A stretch of 64,000 bases of DNA from Ruminococcaceae bacterium UBA3903. GTDB lineage: Bacteria > Bacillota > Clostridia > Oscillospirales > Acutalibacteraceae. Each line of letters starts with the position of its first letter. The first letter of the stretch is position 1. Below, piece after piece: positions 53,071-61,159 of this stretch. The position numbers and the translations under genes were made by a program. The stretch is taken from contig DGFJ01000031.1 of assembly GCA_002391625.1 (NCBI GenBank), forward strand, positions 7,460-71,459. The letters are read 5' to 3'. The notes below the pieces were generated by a model. That model ran no database searches and was not told the origin of the DNA. It saw nothing but the letters and a program-made list of their open reading frames with translations.

Positions 53071-53985
53071 ATGTATGACATTATAATAGTAGGCAGCGGT
53101 ACAGCTGGTATGACCGCCGCTATATACTCGGCAAGGGCAAACAGGAAGGTTTTGGTTATTGAACAGCTAATATGCGGTGGACAAATAGTCAACGCTGAAA
53201 AGGTAGAAAACTACCCTGGTATTAAAAGCATATCTGGCGCTGACTACTCCATGACTCTGTTTGAACAAGCCACTGAACTGGGTGCAGAATTTATCTTTGC
53301 AGCGGTAACAGCTGTTACAAAGGATAATAAGGGCTTTACAGTAACAGCTGACAACAACACCTATGACAGTCACGCTCTCATAATAGCAACAGGTGCTAAA
53401 AACAGACCATTAGGTATTAACGGGGAAGAACGCTACATCGGCAAGGGCATTTCCTACTGTGCAACCTGTGACGGTGCATTTTACAAGGACAAAACCACCG
53501 CTATTGTAGGTGGTGGCAACACCGCAATAGACGATGCATTATACCTTGGCACCATGTGTAAAAAGGTGTACGTTATACACCGCAGAGATGCCTTTCGTGG
53601 CGAAGCCATAAAGGTATCTGCAATGAAAGAAAAGGAAAATATAGAGCTGGTTACGGACAGCATAGTTACAGGTCTGTTAGGTGACGACAAAATAACAGGT
53701 GTTACCGTAAAAAGCAAGCTTACAAACAAAGAAACAGCTCTTAATATTGATGGATTGTTTGTTGCTATTGGACAAATGCCTGACAATATGATTTTTAACA
53801 AGCTGGTTAACCTAGATGACAAGGGCTATATAGTGGCAAATGAGGACTGCAAAACAAAAACTGAGGGGCTGTTTACAGCTGGTGACTGCCGTACAAAAGC
53901 AGTCAGACAGCTAAGCACCGCCGCTGGCGATGGCACCGTAGCCGCTGTAACAGCGTTAGAATATATAACAGGTTTAGGGTATTAA
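53071..53985 (+). CDS. trxB: Thioredoxin reductase
   Basis: 304-residue flavoprotein reducing thioredoxin with NADPH. FAD site VGSGTAGMTAAIYSAR near the start, redox pair CATC (near residue 133), NAD(P) site IVGGGNTAIDDALYLG, second FAD motif TAGDCRTKAVRQ. Full length. ATG 53071 has GGAGG; the frame is open from 53035, inside the glycosylase gene. A paralogue with only these motifs could also be an NADH-ferredoxin type, which needs biochemical data to exclude. Confidence 0.94.
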   Translation: MYDIIIVGSGTAGMTAAIYSARANRKVLVIEQLICGGQIVNAEKVENYPGIKSISGADYSMTLFEQATELGAEFIFAAVTAVTKDNKGFTVTADNNTYDSHALIIATGAKNRPLGINGEERYIGKGISYCATCDGAFYKDKTTAIVGGGNTAIDDALYLGTMCKKVYVIHRRDAFRGEAIKVSAMKEKENIELVTDSIVTGLLGDDKITGVTVKSKLTNKETALNIDGLFVAIGQMPDNMIFNKLVNLDDKGYIVANEDCKTKTEGLFTAGDCRTKAVRQLSTAAGDGTVAAVTALEYITGLGY

Positions 53986-54079
53986 TGAAAATAAAATAGC
54001 TTGCATTTAGTTATTTTATATGCCAATAATGCATATTTCGTTATTTTCTTTAGTAATATATACAAACTTTCGACATTTT

Positions 54080-54110
54080 AGGCTATAATTCTTATGTAGA
54101 ATTATAGCCT
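54080..54110 (+). terminator. Hairpin after trxB, probable terminator
   Basis: Perfect 13-bp stem AGGCTATAATTCT / AGAATTATAGCCT, 5-base loop; followed by ATTAGCGTTTGTG, a weak T-run. Confidence 0.65.
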
Positions 54111-54118
54111 ATTAGCGT

Positions 54119-54146
54119 TTGTGATACAATATCAACATTCTATACT
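54119..54146 (+). promoter_or_regulatory. Possible promoter of bacteriocin cassette 2
   Basis: -35 TTGTGA (54119-54124), 16-base spacer, -10 TATACT (54141-54146). It lies so close to the precursor frame (open from 54149) that a normal leader with ribosome site would not fit, see the finding on the missing start. Confidence 0.45.
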
Positions 54147-54178
54147 AACGTATAACAAATATAATTATTTCACTTGGT

Positions 54179-54499
54179 TTGGTACTTATGTTAGCTATGT
54201 CCAGCGTTGGTGTATGCTCTGCAGCTGCTGCATCTCGCACCTATAACGGTGTTACAGCGGACTATCTTCTGTCTAGTGGAACTGGTACTAAAATGCTTAT
54301 ATATGGTGGTAGCGGTTGGAGATATGGTGCCATGGCATTTAGCAGTAACTACACAACAGACAGAAACTATTGGTCAAACAAGAAAAAAACATCTGGTAGC
54401 ACAATCTCTTTACAAGAGAATGGTATCGGAAATAAAGTTCTTTGTGCTGGTATTGGTACAAATCTTAACAGCAACTGTTTTCTATTTAAATACAGTTAA
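54179..54499 (+). CDS. Bacteriocin-like secreted peptide of cassette 2, start unclear
   Basis: Signal-peptide-like N-terminus ending CSAAA, then a mature part with GGSGWRYG, AFSSNY and SGSTISL, recalling the GGxWxYG...SxY...HxSxV plan of lactococcin 972 peptides, but with a different N-terminal half (about 25 extra residues) and three or four cysteines/odd residues. The TTG at 54179 is the first possible start, yet it has no ribosome site and would cut off the basic N-region; the frame is open back to 54149 (RITNIIISLG...), with no ATG, GTG or TTG and the upstream stop at 54146-54148. This suggests loss of the start or a small deletion. Followed by a hairpin and transporter genes as in cassette 1. 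Confidence 0.55.
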   Translation: MVLMLAMSSVGVCSAAAASRTYNGVTADYLLSSGTGTKMLIYGGSGWRYGAMAFSSNYTTDRNYWSNKKKTSGSTISLQENGIGNKVLCAGIGTNLNSNCFLFKYS

Positions 54500-54527
54500 G
54501 CACAGTAGTTAATCCAAAAGCATTAAT

Positions 54528-54565
54528 AGAGTCAGTAGGTACACACCGCTGACTCTTATTTTTGT
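54528..54565 (+). terminator. Hairpin between bacteriocin 2 and its transporter gene
   Basis: AGAGTCAG (54528-54535) pairs with CTGACTCT (54549-54556), followed by TATTTTTG. Same place in the cassette as the hairpin at 22154-22191; a partial terminator keeping precursor mRNA above transporter mRNA is a possible role. Confidence 0.7.
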
Positions 54566-54666
54566 TTAATTAATACTATACTAAGCTTTAATAGAACAGC
54601 AGACAAGCTATGTTAACGTTTCATCTGTTGTTATATTAGAGATTATTATTTAAAGGAGTTTTTGAC

Positions 54667-56808
54667 TTGAAAAAGACGATATATATATGCTTTGCAATGC
54701 TGGTAGCTGTAATATCTGTAATTAATTTTATTAATTTTTCTATCGAAACAAACGAGGCTATGTATAGGGATTTACAACAGGTTACCATTACTAAGCCTGA
54801 TTATGTAAGCAATAAGGAATTTATTAATGAGCTGAAGACTGTTACAGCTGATAACAATACAGATATTATGACAAAAAAATATGACCTAAAAAGCAACACC
54901 CTAAGCTATTACAAAACCAACAACAGCAATGACTTTTTAGACATATCCGTGGAGGGCAACAGCCTTCTGCTGGAGGATAAGGATTGTATTTCTACAGCTA
55001 GGGAGGTTAAGGGGTATAACGTTATCCACCTATATATGACCACACAGGCGGGTGACACCTCCATATACAGCCTTGATGAGGTTGAAGACTTTGATCTGTC
55101 AAGTGGCGAATATTACCTGCAGCCTGACAAATGCGATATAATATCAGATATATTAGCTAATAAGAACTATAAGGTAGAGCCTTTTGAGCTGCCATTTATA
55201 ACCACCGTTCGTCCTATTTTCAGCTATGCCTTATGTCCCATGCTATTAACCTTTGTCGCCATATTGTTTTACTTTTCCTCTAAAAGCAAGGAGGATATGT
55301 TAAAAAAGCTAGACGGGTACTCTAACCTAGATATTATAAAGGCGGGGGTTTTACCTATTCTGAAAAACCTTATTTTAATTTTCCTAGGTATACAGGCTGT
55401 CAATCTAATTGTATTTCAAATACAAAACCCAGGTATGCTGTTACGCTACATATCATTTACAATAACCTCTGGGCTTGCATACTATCTTGGTGCTATATTG
55501 TGTGTTTTAGTATTATCCTCTGACTTTGTATTCATCCATAACAGCACCGCCTATATTAAGGGTAAAGACAAAAAAAGATTTATCTTAATAATAAATATAG
55601 TTGTTAAGGTATGCTCTGTAATTTTTCTGTCTGCCTCAATGATTATTCCATTACTCTTTTTGCCCAGTGCTATTGGTACCTATTGTAATGCCAAGGCTGT
55701 GTCTGAAGCTCTGTCGCCCTATGTTTCCCCACGTTTGTACGGTTCAGAATCAGATGTTTCCTCTGAAAAAGCCAATGACAGATATAAACAGTTTTATTAC
55801 AGTACGGTGGACGCGTTCCACGGTGTTTTTATTGACACCACTGGCTATGTGCCAACTGAATTAGGTACGCCTGTCCCAGAATATATACCAATGGACGACA
55901 CCAGACGTAACTTTTCAGATGAGCTGTTAAACTACATAAGCTTTAATAACATTATTATTAATAAAAATTATTTGGATTTAAACCCCATCTTAAAACCCAA
56001 CGGTGAGCCTATTACTGCTGCGGATTTTGACTCTGAAAAATTAAATATCTTACTTTCAGATAAGGAAACACACACAGACGAAATTGTTCGATATGAGAAA
56101 TATATGACGCCGTTAGCGCTAAAATCCATTAACAAAAACACAACAGATATAGATGTTAACGTTATTTATTATAAGGCTGACCAGCTGATTAACCTGTACC
56201 AGCCGTCCTTAAACAACGATTTGGACGCCAGCAGATATGCGGTTAACCCAATAATAAAAATATTTTACGACGATATGGATTTAGAATATTTTAGCTTTAG
56301 CATTTCCAATAACTACTATTTGTTGGAAACAAAAACAGATGACCCTTATAACGAGCTGCTGCCCGTAATAACGGAATGTGGACTTGACAACACAATACAG
56401 GAGGTGGCATACGCTTCAGAAAATTATGACATAGTTATTAAGGATAAAATGCTTCAGATTATTTACTTTCTTATACAGGCACTGTTATATGGGCTGTTGT
56501 TTCTGCTGGTTACCGTATCGTATATTAAGATATATTTACATAACAACCGTGATATTATAGCAGCTAAAAAGCTGGCAGGGCAATCCTTCTTTTCTGTATA
56601 TAAAATGTATTTTTATTTGATGTTAGGTATGTTTATAATTACCGAAATTGCCTTGCTCCTCATATATACCTTTTTTAACGGCAGCAGCCACCTAGAGCTG
56701 CATATAGGTATCCCCATTGCTATATATCTGCTGGAGCTGATATTATTTAGGATTATGGTTTGTAAATACACCCGTAAAAGTATATTAGAAATATTGAAAG
56801 GAAATTAA
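54667..56808 (+). CDS. DUF1430-type bacteriocin-associated membrane protein (cassette 2)
   Basis: 713 residues with the same layout as 20032-22125: N-terminal membrane anchor, first extracytoplasmic domain, four membrane segments (about 185-350), second large extracytoplasmic domain, three or four C-terminal segments with a KKLAGQSFFSVYKMY coupling element. Shares many segments with its paralogue, but pairwise identity is clearly below that of a recent duplicate, from inspection. TTG start with AAAGGAG. Followed four bases later by its ATPase. Confidence 0.85.
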   Translation: MKKTIYICFAMLVAVISVINFINFSIETNEAMYRDLQQVTITKPDYVSNKEFINELKTVTADNNTDIMTKKYDLKSNTLSYYKTNNSNDFLDISVEGNSLLLEDKDCISTAREVKGYNVIHLYMTTQAGDTSIYSLDEVEDFDLSSGEYYLQPDKCDIISDILANKNYKVEPFELPFITTVRPIFSYALCPMLLTFVAILFYFSSKSKEDMLKKLDGYSNLDIIKAGVLPILKNLILIFLGIQAVNLIVFQIQNPGMLLRYISFTITSGLAYYLGAILCVLVLSSDFVFIHNSTAYIKGKDKKRFILIINIVVKVCSVIFLSASMIIPLLFLPSAIGTYCNAKAVSEALSPYVSPRLYGSESDVSSEKANDRYKQFYYSTVDAFHGVFIDTTGYVPTELGTPVPEYIPMDDTRRNFSDELLNYISFNNIIINKNYLDLNPILKPNGEPITAADFDSEKLNILLSDKETHTDEIVRYEKYMTPLALKSINKNTTDIDVNVIYYKADQLINLYQPSLNNDLDASRYAVNPIIKIFYDDMDLEYFSFSISNNYYLLETKTDDPYNELLPVITECGLDNTIQEVAYASENYDIVIKDKMLQIIYFLIQALLYGLLFLLVTVSYIKIYLHNNRDIIAAKKLAGQSFFSVYKMYFYLMLGMFIITEIALLLIYTFFNGSSHLELHIGIPIAIYLLELILFRIMVCKYTRKSILEILKGN

Positions 56809-56812
56809 ACAA

Positions 56813-57448
56813 ATGAGTATAGTAACATTATCAAATATAAATAAAAGCTTTGGTGACCACGTTATATTTAAAAACTTTAACCTTGAAATTAAGGAAAATG
56901 ACTTTGTATCTATAATGGGAAACAGCGGTACAGGTAAAACCACCCTTCTTAATATTATCGGCTTGTTAGAAAAACCAGACTCTGGTACTGTAGAAATAGC
57001 AGGAATAAAAAACGCAACCTTTGACGGTGCAAAGGGTTTACAGCTAAGACGCAATACTATTTCATATTTATTTCAAAATTATGGTTTAGTAGACTCTGAA
57101 ACCGTAAATTATAACTTGAAAATAGCTACCAAGTTTCTAAAATACAGCAAGGCTGAGGAACGAAGCAAAATTGAGGACACGTTACAAACAGTAGGACTTG
57201 GGGGCTTTATTAATAAAAAGGTTTACCAATTAAGCGGTGGTGAGCAGCAGCGTGTTGCCATTGCAAAATTATTATTAAAGCCGTCCAAGCTGCTGCTGGC
57301 AGATGAACCCACCGGCAGCTTAGACGCTACTAACAGGGACGCTATATTGGATATGCTAAAGCTGTTAAATAATCAGGGCAAAACCATTATAGTAGTTACA
57401 CACGATTCAGTGGTTAACAGCTGTGCAAAGACACATATTAAGCTGTAA
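56813..57448 (+). CDS. ABC transporter ATPase, lactococcin 972 export type (cassette 2)
   Basis: 211 residues, paralogue of 19394-20029 (both 211 residues). Walker A GNSGTGKTT, Q-loop LFQNYGLV, signature LSGGEQQRVAIAK, Walker B LLLADEPTGSLDA, H-loop VVTHDS. Coupled to the upstream permease (4-base gap). Predicted partner of the DUF1430 protein in exporting or giving immunity to the cassette 2 peptide. Confidence 0.9.
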   Translation: MSIVTLSNINKSFGDHVIFKNFNLEIKENDFVSIMGNSGTGKTTLLNIIGLLEKPDSGTVEIAGIKNATFDGAKGLQLRRNTISYLFQNYGLVDSETVNYNLKIATKFLKYSKAEERSKIEDTLQTVGLGGFINKKVYQLSGGEQQRVAIAKLLLKPSKLLLADEPTGSLDATNRDAILDMLKLLNNQGKTIIVVTHDSVVNSCAKTHIKL

Positions 57449-57597
57449 ACTAAATTTATTGCCTTTTATGTTTTCTAAAGTTCACTGTTTATTAACCTAT
57501 TAGCCTGTGTTGTACTATATAATAGTTATTGGAAAATTAGCGACTTCACAATAGGGGTATACCCGTTAATTACAACACATTAAAGAGAGGTTAAGCA

Positions 57598-58029
57598 ATG
57601 TCAAACTTTCGACAAAAATTTATGGAGTTTATGTATGGCAGATATGGCAACGACAAGCTGAATATAGCCTTGTTTGTCCTGTGGCTTATATTGTCCTTTG
57701 TTAATATATTTGTGCATAATATTTTCTTTTGGATGTTTACCTATGTGCCTGTGGCACTGGGTATTTACCGTTTCCTATCAAAGAACAGCTATAAGCGTAG
57801 TCAGGAAAACCAAAAATTCATGGTGTTGTTTTCAAAATTTTTATCGTGGCTGCCAAGGGCAAGGGCTTGGTGTTCACTACAGCTGCGCAAATGCAAGGAT
57901 TTCAAAACTCACCGCTATCTAAAATGCCCATACTGTAAGGCAACCGTGCGTGTACCTAACAAAAAGGGTAAGCACACCATATGCTGTCCTAAGTGTCGTG
58001 AGGATTTTCATAAAAATATTTTGTTTTGA
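57598..58029 (+). CDS. Zinc-ribbon membrane protein of unknown function
   Basis: 143 residues. Two membrane segments (about 22-42 and 45-63) and a C-terminal zinc ribbon, CPYCKATVRVPNKKGKHTICCPKC (CxxC at about 111-114 and CxxC at about 133-136), placed on the cytoplasmic side. Positively charged region about 65-105. AGAGAGG ahead of ATG 57598. 150 bases after cassette 2; whether it belongs to that cassette is unclear. Confidence 0.8.
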   Translation: MSNFRQKFMEFMYGRYGNDKLNIALFVLWLILSFVNIFVHNIFFWMFTYVPVALGIYRFLSKNSYKRSQENQKFMVLFSKFLSWLPRARAWCSLQLRKCKDFKTHRYLKCPYCKATVRVPNKKGKHTICCPKCREDFHKNILF

Positions 58030-58033
58030 TTAT

Positions 58034-58070
58034 AAACGCTCTGCCATGGTGCAGAGCGTTTATTGTTTTA
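58034..58070 (+). terminator. Terminator after the zinc-ribbon protein gene
   Basis: AAACGCTCTGC pairs with GCAGAGCGTTT over a short loop, followed by TATTGTTTTATT, 5 bases past the stop. Confidence 0.82.
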
Positions 58071-58139
58071 TTATATTACCAAAACAAGGCAGCAATAGGT
58101 ACTAAATTGTTTTCGGTATGTACCACAGCTTATGCTGTA

Positions 58140-58168
58140 TTGACAGCTACAACGCAAAAAACTATAAT
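58140..58168 (+). promoter_or_regulatory. ilvD promoter
   Basis: -35 TTGACA (58140-58145), 17-base spacer, -10 TATAAT (58163-58168), 50 bases ahead of ilvD. The leader is too short for a T-box, so unlike leuA this gene is not T-box-controlled here. Confidence 0.85.
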
Positions 58169-58218
58169 GTATTATACAGAACATAAGTAATCTGTATCTG
58201 TGAAAGGATGTAAAATAA

Positions 58219-59883
58219 ATGAAAAGTGAAAGTATTATTAACGGTACACAAAACGCACCGCACCGTGCCTTGTTTAATGCACTGGGCTTTACAACCGAGG
58301 AAATGAAAAAACCCTTAATAGGTATTGTCAGCTCATATAACGAGATTGTTCCAGGTCATATGAACATTGACAAGCTGGTGGAGGCTGTTAAGCTAGGTGT
58401 AGCCATGGCAGGTGGTACTCCTGTCGTATTCCCAGCTATTGCTGTATGTGATGGTATAGCCATGGGACATCAAGGTATGAAATACTCCCTAGTAACCCGT
58501 GACCTTATCGCTGATTCAACAGAATGTATGACCATGGCACATGGCTTTGACGGCTTGGTTATGATTCCAAACTGTGATAAAAACGTTCCCGGCTTATTAA
58601 TGGCAGCAGCCAGAATGAACATTCCAGCTATTTTTGTCAGCGGTGGTCCAATGCTGGCCGGTACTGTAAAGGGCTGTAAGGTAAGCTTTTCTGCCGCTTC
58701 TGAGGCCGTAGGTGCATATGCCGCTGGCAAAATATCTGAGGATGAGCTTACGGAATATGAGGAAAAGACCTGTCCTACCTGTGGCTCATGCTCTGGTATG
58801 TACACAGCTAACTCTATGAACTGTTTAACAGAGGTTTTAGGTATGGGACTAAAGGGCAACGGCACAATCCCTGCTGTTTACTCTGAAAGAATACGTCTGG
58901 CTAAACACGCCGGTATGCAAATCATGGAGCTTGTTAATAAAAACATTTGTCCTAGGGATATTATGACAAAGGAAGCCTTTGAAAACGCTTTAACAATGGA
59001 TATGGCACTAGGCTGCAGCACAAACAGTATGTTGCATTTACCAGCTATCGCTCATGAAGCTGGTGTTAACATTAATCTAGACATTGCCAACCAGCTAAGC
59101 GACAAAACACCTAACCTATGCCACCTAGCACCAGCTGGCCCTGACCATATGGAGGACCTGAACGAAGCCGGCGGTATATACGCTGTTATGAATGAAATTA
59201 ATAAGCTTGGTTTGTTACATACTGACATTATGACCTGTACTGGTAAAACAGTAGGTGAAAACATAAAGGGCTGTGCAAACAAAAATACAAATGTTATCAG
59301 ACCTGTGGAAAATCCATATAGTAAAACAGGTGGCATTGCCGTACTACGTGGCAACCTAGCCCCAGACTCCTGCGTTGTTAAGCGTAGTGCCGTTGCACCT
59401 GAAATGCTTATACACGAAGGTCCAGCACGAGTATTTGACAGCGAGGAGGATGCCATGAACGCTATTAATAACAACAAAATAGTAGCTGGCGATGTGGTAA
59501 TTATACGCTATGAGGGTCCAAAGGGCGGTCCTGGCATGAGAGAAATGCTTAACCCTACCTCCGCTATAATGGGCAGAGGCTTAGGCAGCACAGTAGCCCT
59601 AATTACTGACGGACGTTTTTCCGGTGCTACACGAGGAGCTGCCATTGGTCATGTATCCCCAGAGGCTGCCGTAGGAGGTAACATCGCACTAATAAAAGAA
59701 GGCGACATAATCTCCATAGATATTATGGCTAACAAAATCAATATAAAGGTTTCTGACACAGAGCTAGAGACTCGCAGAAAAGAATGGACACCAAAGCAGC
59801 CTCGTATTACTACTGGTTATCTGGCTCGTTATGCAGCTATGGTAACATCAGGAAATACAGGTGCTATACTGGATGTTAAGTGA
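58219..59883 (+). CDS. ilvD: Dihydroxy-acid dehydratase
   Basis: 554-residue Fe-S dehydratase converting dihydroxyisovalerate and dihydroxymethylvalerate to 2-oxo acids in valine, isoleucine and leucine synthesis. Family markers: [17 protein letters not shown], the cluster ligand region [18 protein letters not shown], and [23 protein letters not shown] near the C-terminus. Full length. GAAAGGATG ahead of ATG 58219; monocistronic between its promoter and terminator. With leuA it marks branched-chain amino-acid synthesis. Confidence 0.96.
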   Translation: MKSESIINGTQNAPHRALFNALGFTTEEMKKPLIGIVSSYNEIVPGHMNIDKLVEAVKLGVAMAGGTPVVFPAIAVCDGIAMGHQGMKYSLVTRDLIADSTECMTMAHGFDGLVMIPNCDKNVPGLLMAAARMNIPAIFVSGGPMLAGTVKGCKVSFSAASEAVGAYAAGKISEDELTEYEEKTCPTCGSCSGMYTANSMNCLTEVLGMGLKGNGTIPAVYSERIRLAKHAGMQIMELVNKNICPRDIMTKEAFENALTMDMALGCSTNSMLHLPAIAHEAGVNINLDIANQLSDKTPNLCHLAPAGPDHMEDLNEAGGIYAVMNEINKLGLLHTDIMTCTGKTVGENIKGCANKNTNVIRPVENPYSKTGGIAVLRGNLAPDSCVVKRSAVAPEMLIHEGPARVFDSEEDAMNAINNNKIVAGDVVIIRYEGPKGGPGMREMLNPTSAIMGRGLGSTVALITDGRFSGATRGAAIGHVSPEAAVGGNIALIKEGDIISIDIMANKINIKVSDTELETRRKEWTPKQPRITTGYLARYAAMVTSGNTGAILDVK

Positions 59884-59927
59884 TTTTTTAAGCTTAAAAA
59901 GCATATTAAAAAAAGGTGATTTTTTAG

Positions 59928-59960
59928 TCGGGACAATGTAATGTTGTCCCGATAGCTTTA
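59928..59960 (+). terminator. Terminator after ilvD
   Basis: TCGGGACAA (59928-59936) pairs with TTGTCCCGA (59944-59952), followed by TAGCTTT. Confidence 0.75.
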
Positions 59961-59986
59961 AGGCTTTACCAAGGAGAGGGTTAACA

Positions 59987-60748
59987 ATGTCAATGATTTT
60001 TGATGCTCATGCTCATTATGATGACAAGGCATTTGACCAAGACCGTGACAGCGTTTTACAAGCCATGCCGTCAAATGGTGTTGGTAAAATAGTTAACGCA
60101 GCCGTGGATATTGAAACATCTAAAATAGGTATAAAATATAGTGAGGCATATGGTTATATATATACTACAGCTGGTGTACACCCAGAATGTGCGGCTGCTG
60201 TACAGGCGGATTACATTGACCAGCTTGAAAAGCTGTTACAGCACCCAAGGGCTGTTGCTATAGGAGAAATCGGGCTTGACTACTACTGGAAAGAGGTTCC
60301 TCGTGATATGCAAAAAGTAGTTTTTGAAAAACAGCTACAGCTGTCAAAGGATTTAAACCTGCCCGTTGTAATACATGACCGTGAGGCTCATGGGGACACA
60401 ATGGACCTGCTGCGAAAATACAAGCCAGCCGGTTTGGTACACTGCTTTTCCGGCAGTGTAGAAATGTGCCGTGAGGTGGTAAAGCTAGGTCTGTCAATTA
60501 GCTTAGGCGGTGTAGTAACCTTTAAAAACGCACGTCACAGCGTAGAGGTAGCACAGGATATACCACTAGATAAGCTACTGTTAGAAACTGACGCACCATA
60601 CCTTTCACCTGTACCATTTCGTGGTAAACGTTGTGACTCCACCATGATACGCTATACAGCACAAAAAATAGCGGAGGTTAGGGGCATGGACGTTGACCAG
60701 CTGATAGGTATATGCTACGATAATGCCTGCCGTTTATATGGAATATAG
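59987..60748 (+). CDS. TatD-family metal-dependent hydrolase
   Basis: 253-residue TIM-barrel DNase/hydrolase (TatD/YcfH type). Metal ligands: DAHAHYD (HxH near residue 6), GEIGLDYY (Glu), VIHDRE (His), HCFSGS (His), ETDAPYL (Asp). Family proteins act as 3'-5' exonucleases or D-aminoacyl hydrolases; substrate here unknown. ATG 59987 with GGAGAGGG. Single gene. Confidence 0.93.
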   Translation: MSMIFDAHAHYDDKAFDQDRDSVLQAMPSNGVGKIVNAAVDIETSKIGIKYSEAYGYIYTTAGVHPECAAAVQADYIDQLEKLLQHPRAVAIGEIGLDYYWKEVPRDMQKVVFEKQLQLSKDLNLPVVIHDREAHGDTMDLLRKYKPAGLVHCFSGSVEMCREVVKLGLSISLGGVVTFKNARHSVEVAQDIPLDKLLLETDAPYLSPVPFRGKRCDSTMIRYTAQKIAEVRGMDVDQLIGICYDNACRLYGI

Positions 60749-60754
60749 CTATAC

Positions 60755-60798
60755 ACAGCCACATAGGAATTATTTTTCCTTTGTGGCTGTATTTTATA
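60755..60798 (+). terminator. Terminator after tatD
   Basis: ACAGCCACA-TAGGAA pairs with TTCC-TTTGTGGCTGT; TATTTTATAT follows. Confidence 0.8.
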
Positions 60799-61159
60799 TA
60801 TTTTAACACAAATTTTAAGGATTATAGCTTAGTGATTTTTATTCATTAGGACAGCTTGTGGGCTGTTCAGCTTTTAGAAATTTTATGGTGCAGTGCTTAT
60901 TATTACTAAGGGCAGGTTTTTATATTTTTTTACTGATAATTATAGCATCCCATAACTCTACAAAATACTTTTAAATGCGTCAAAGATAATGAACACAAAT
61001 TTCATATTTTTCTATTATAACACATGGGCTGTTTTCAGTTATGCACTTTGTACAAAAAAACTCATTTTACACGTCTGATAACTATTGCAAAATCTTCCTA
61101 AAGCATATATAATATTTATTAAGATTGACCGTATAATAGTGTTTTTAGGAGGTTTTAAA
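60799..61159 (+). promoter_or_regulatory. Region upstream of glgB, candidate -10
   Basis: 360 bases without a gene. A TATAAT (61132-61137) lies 23 bases ahead of ATG 61160 with AGGAGG between; the matching -35 (ATAATA) is poor, so the true promoter may be further up or activator-dependent. No riboswitch recognised. Confidence 0.45.
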
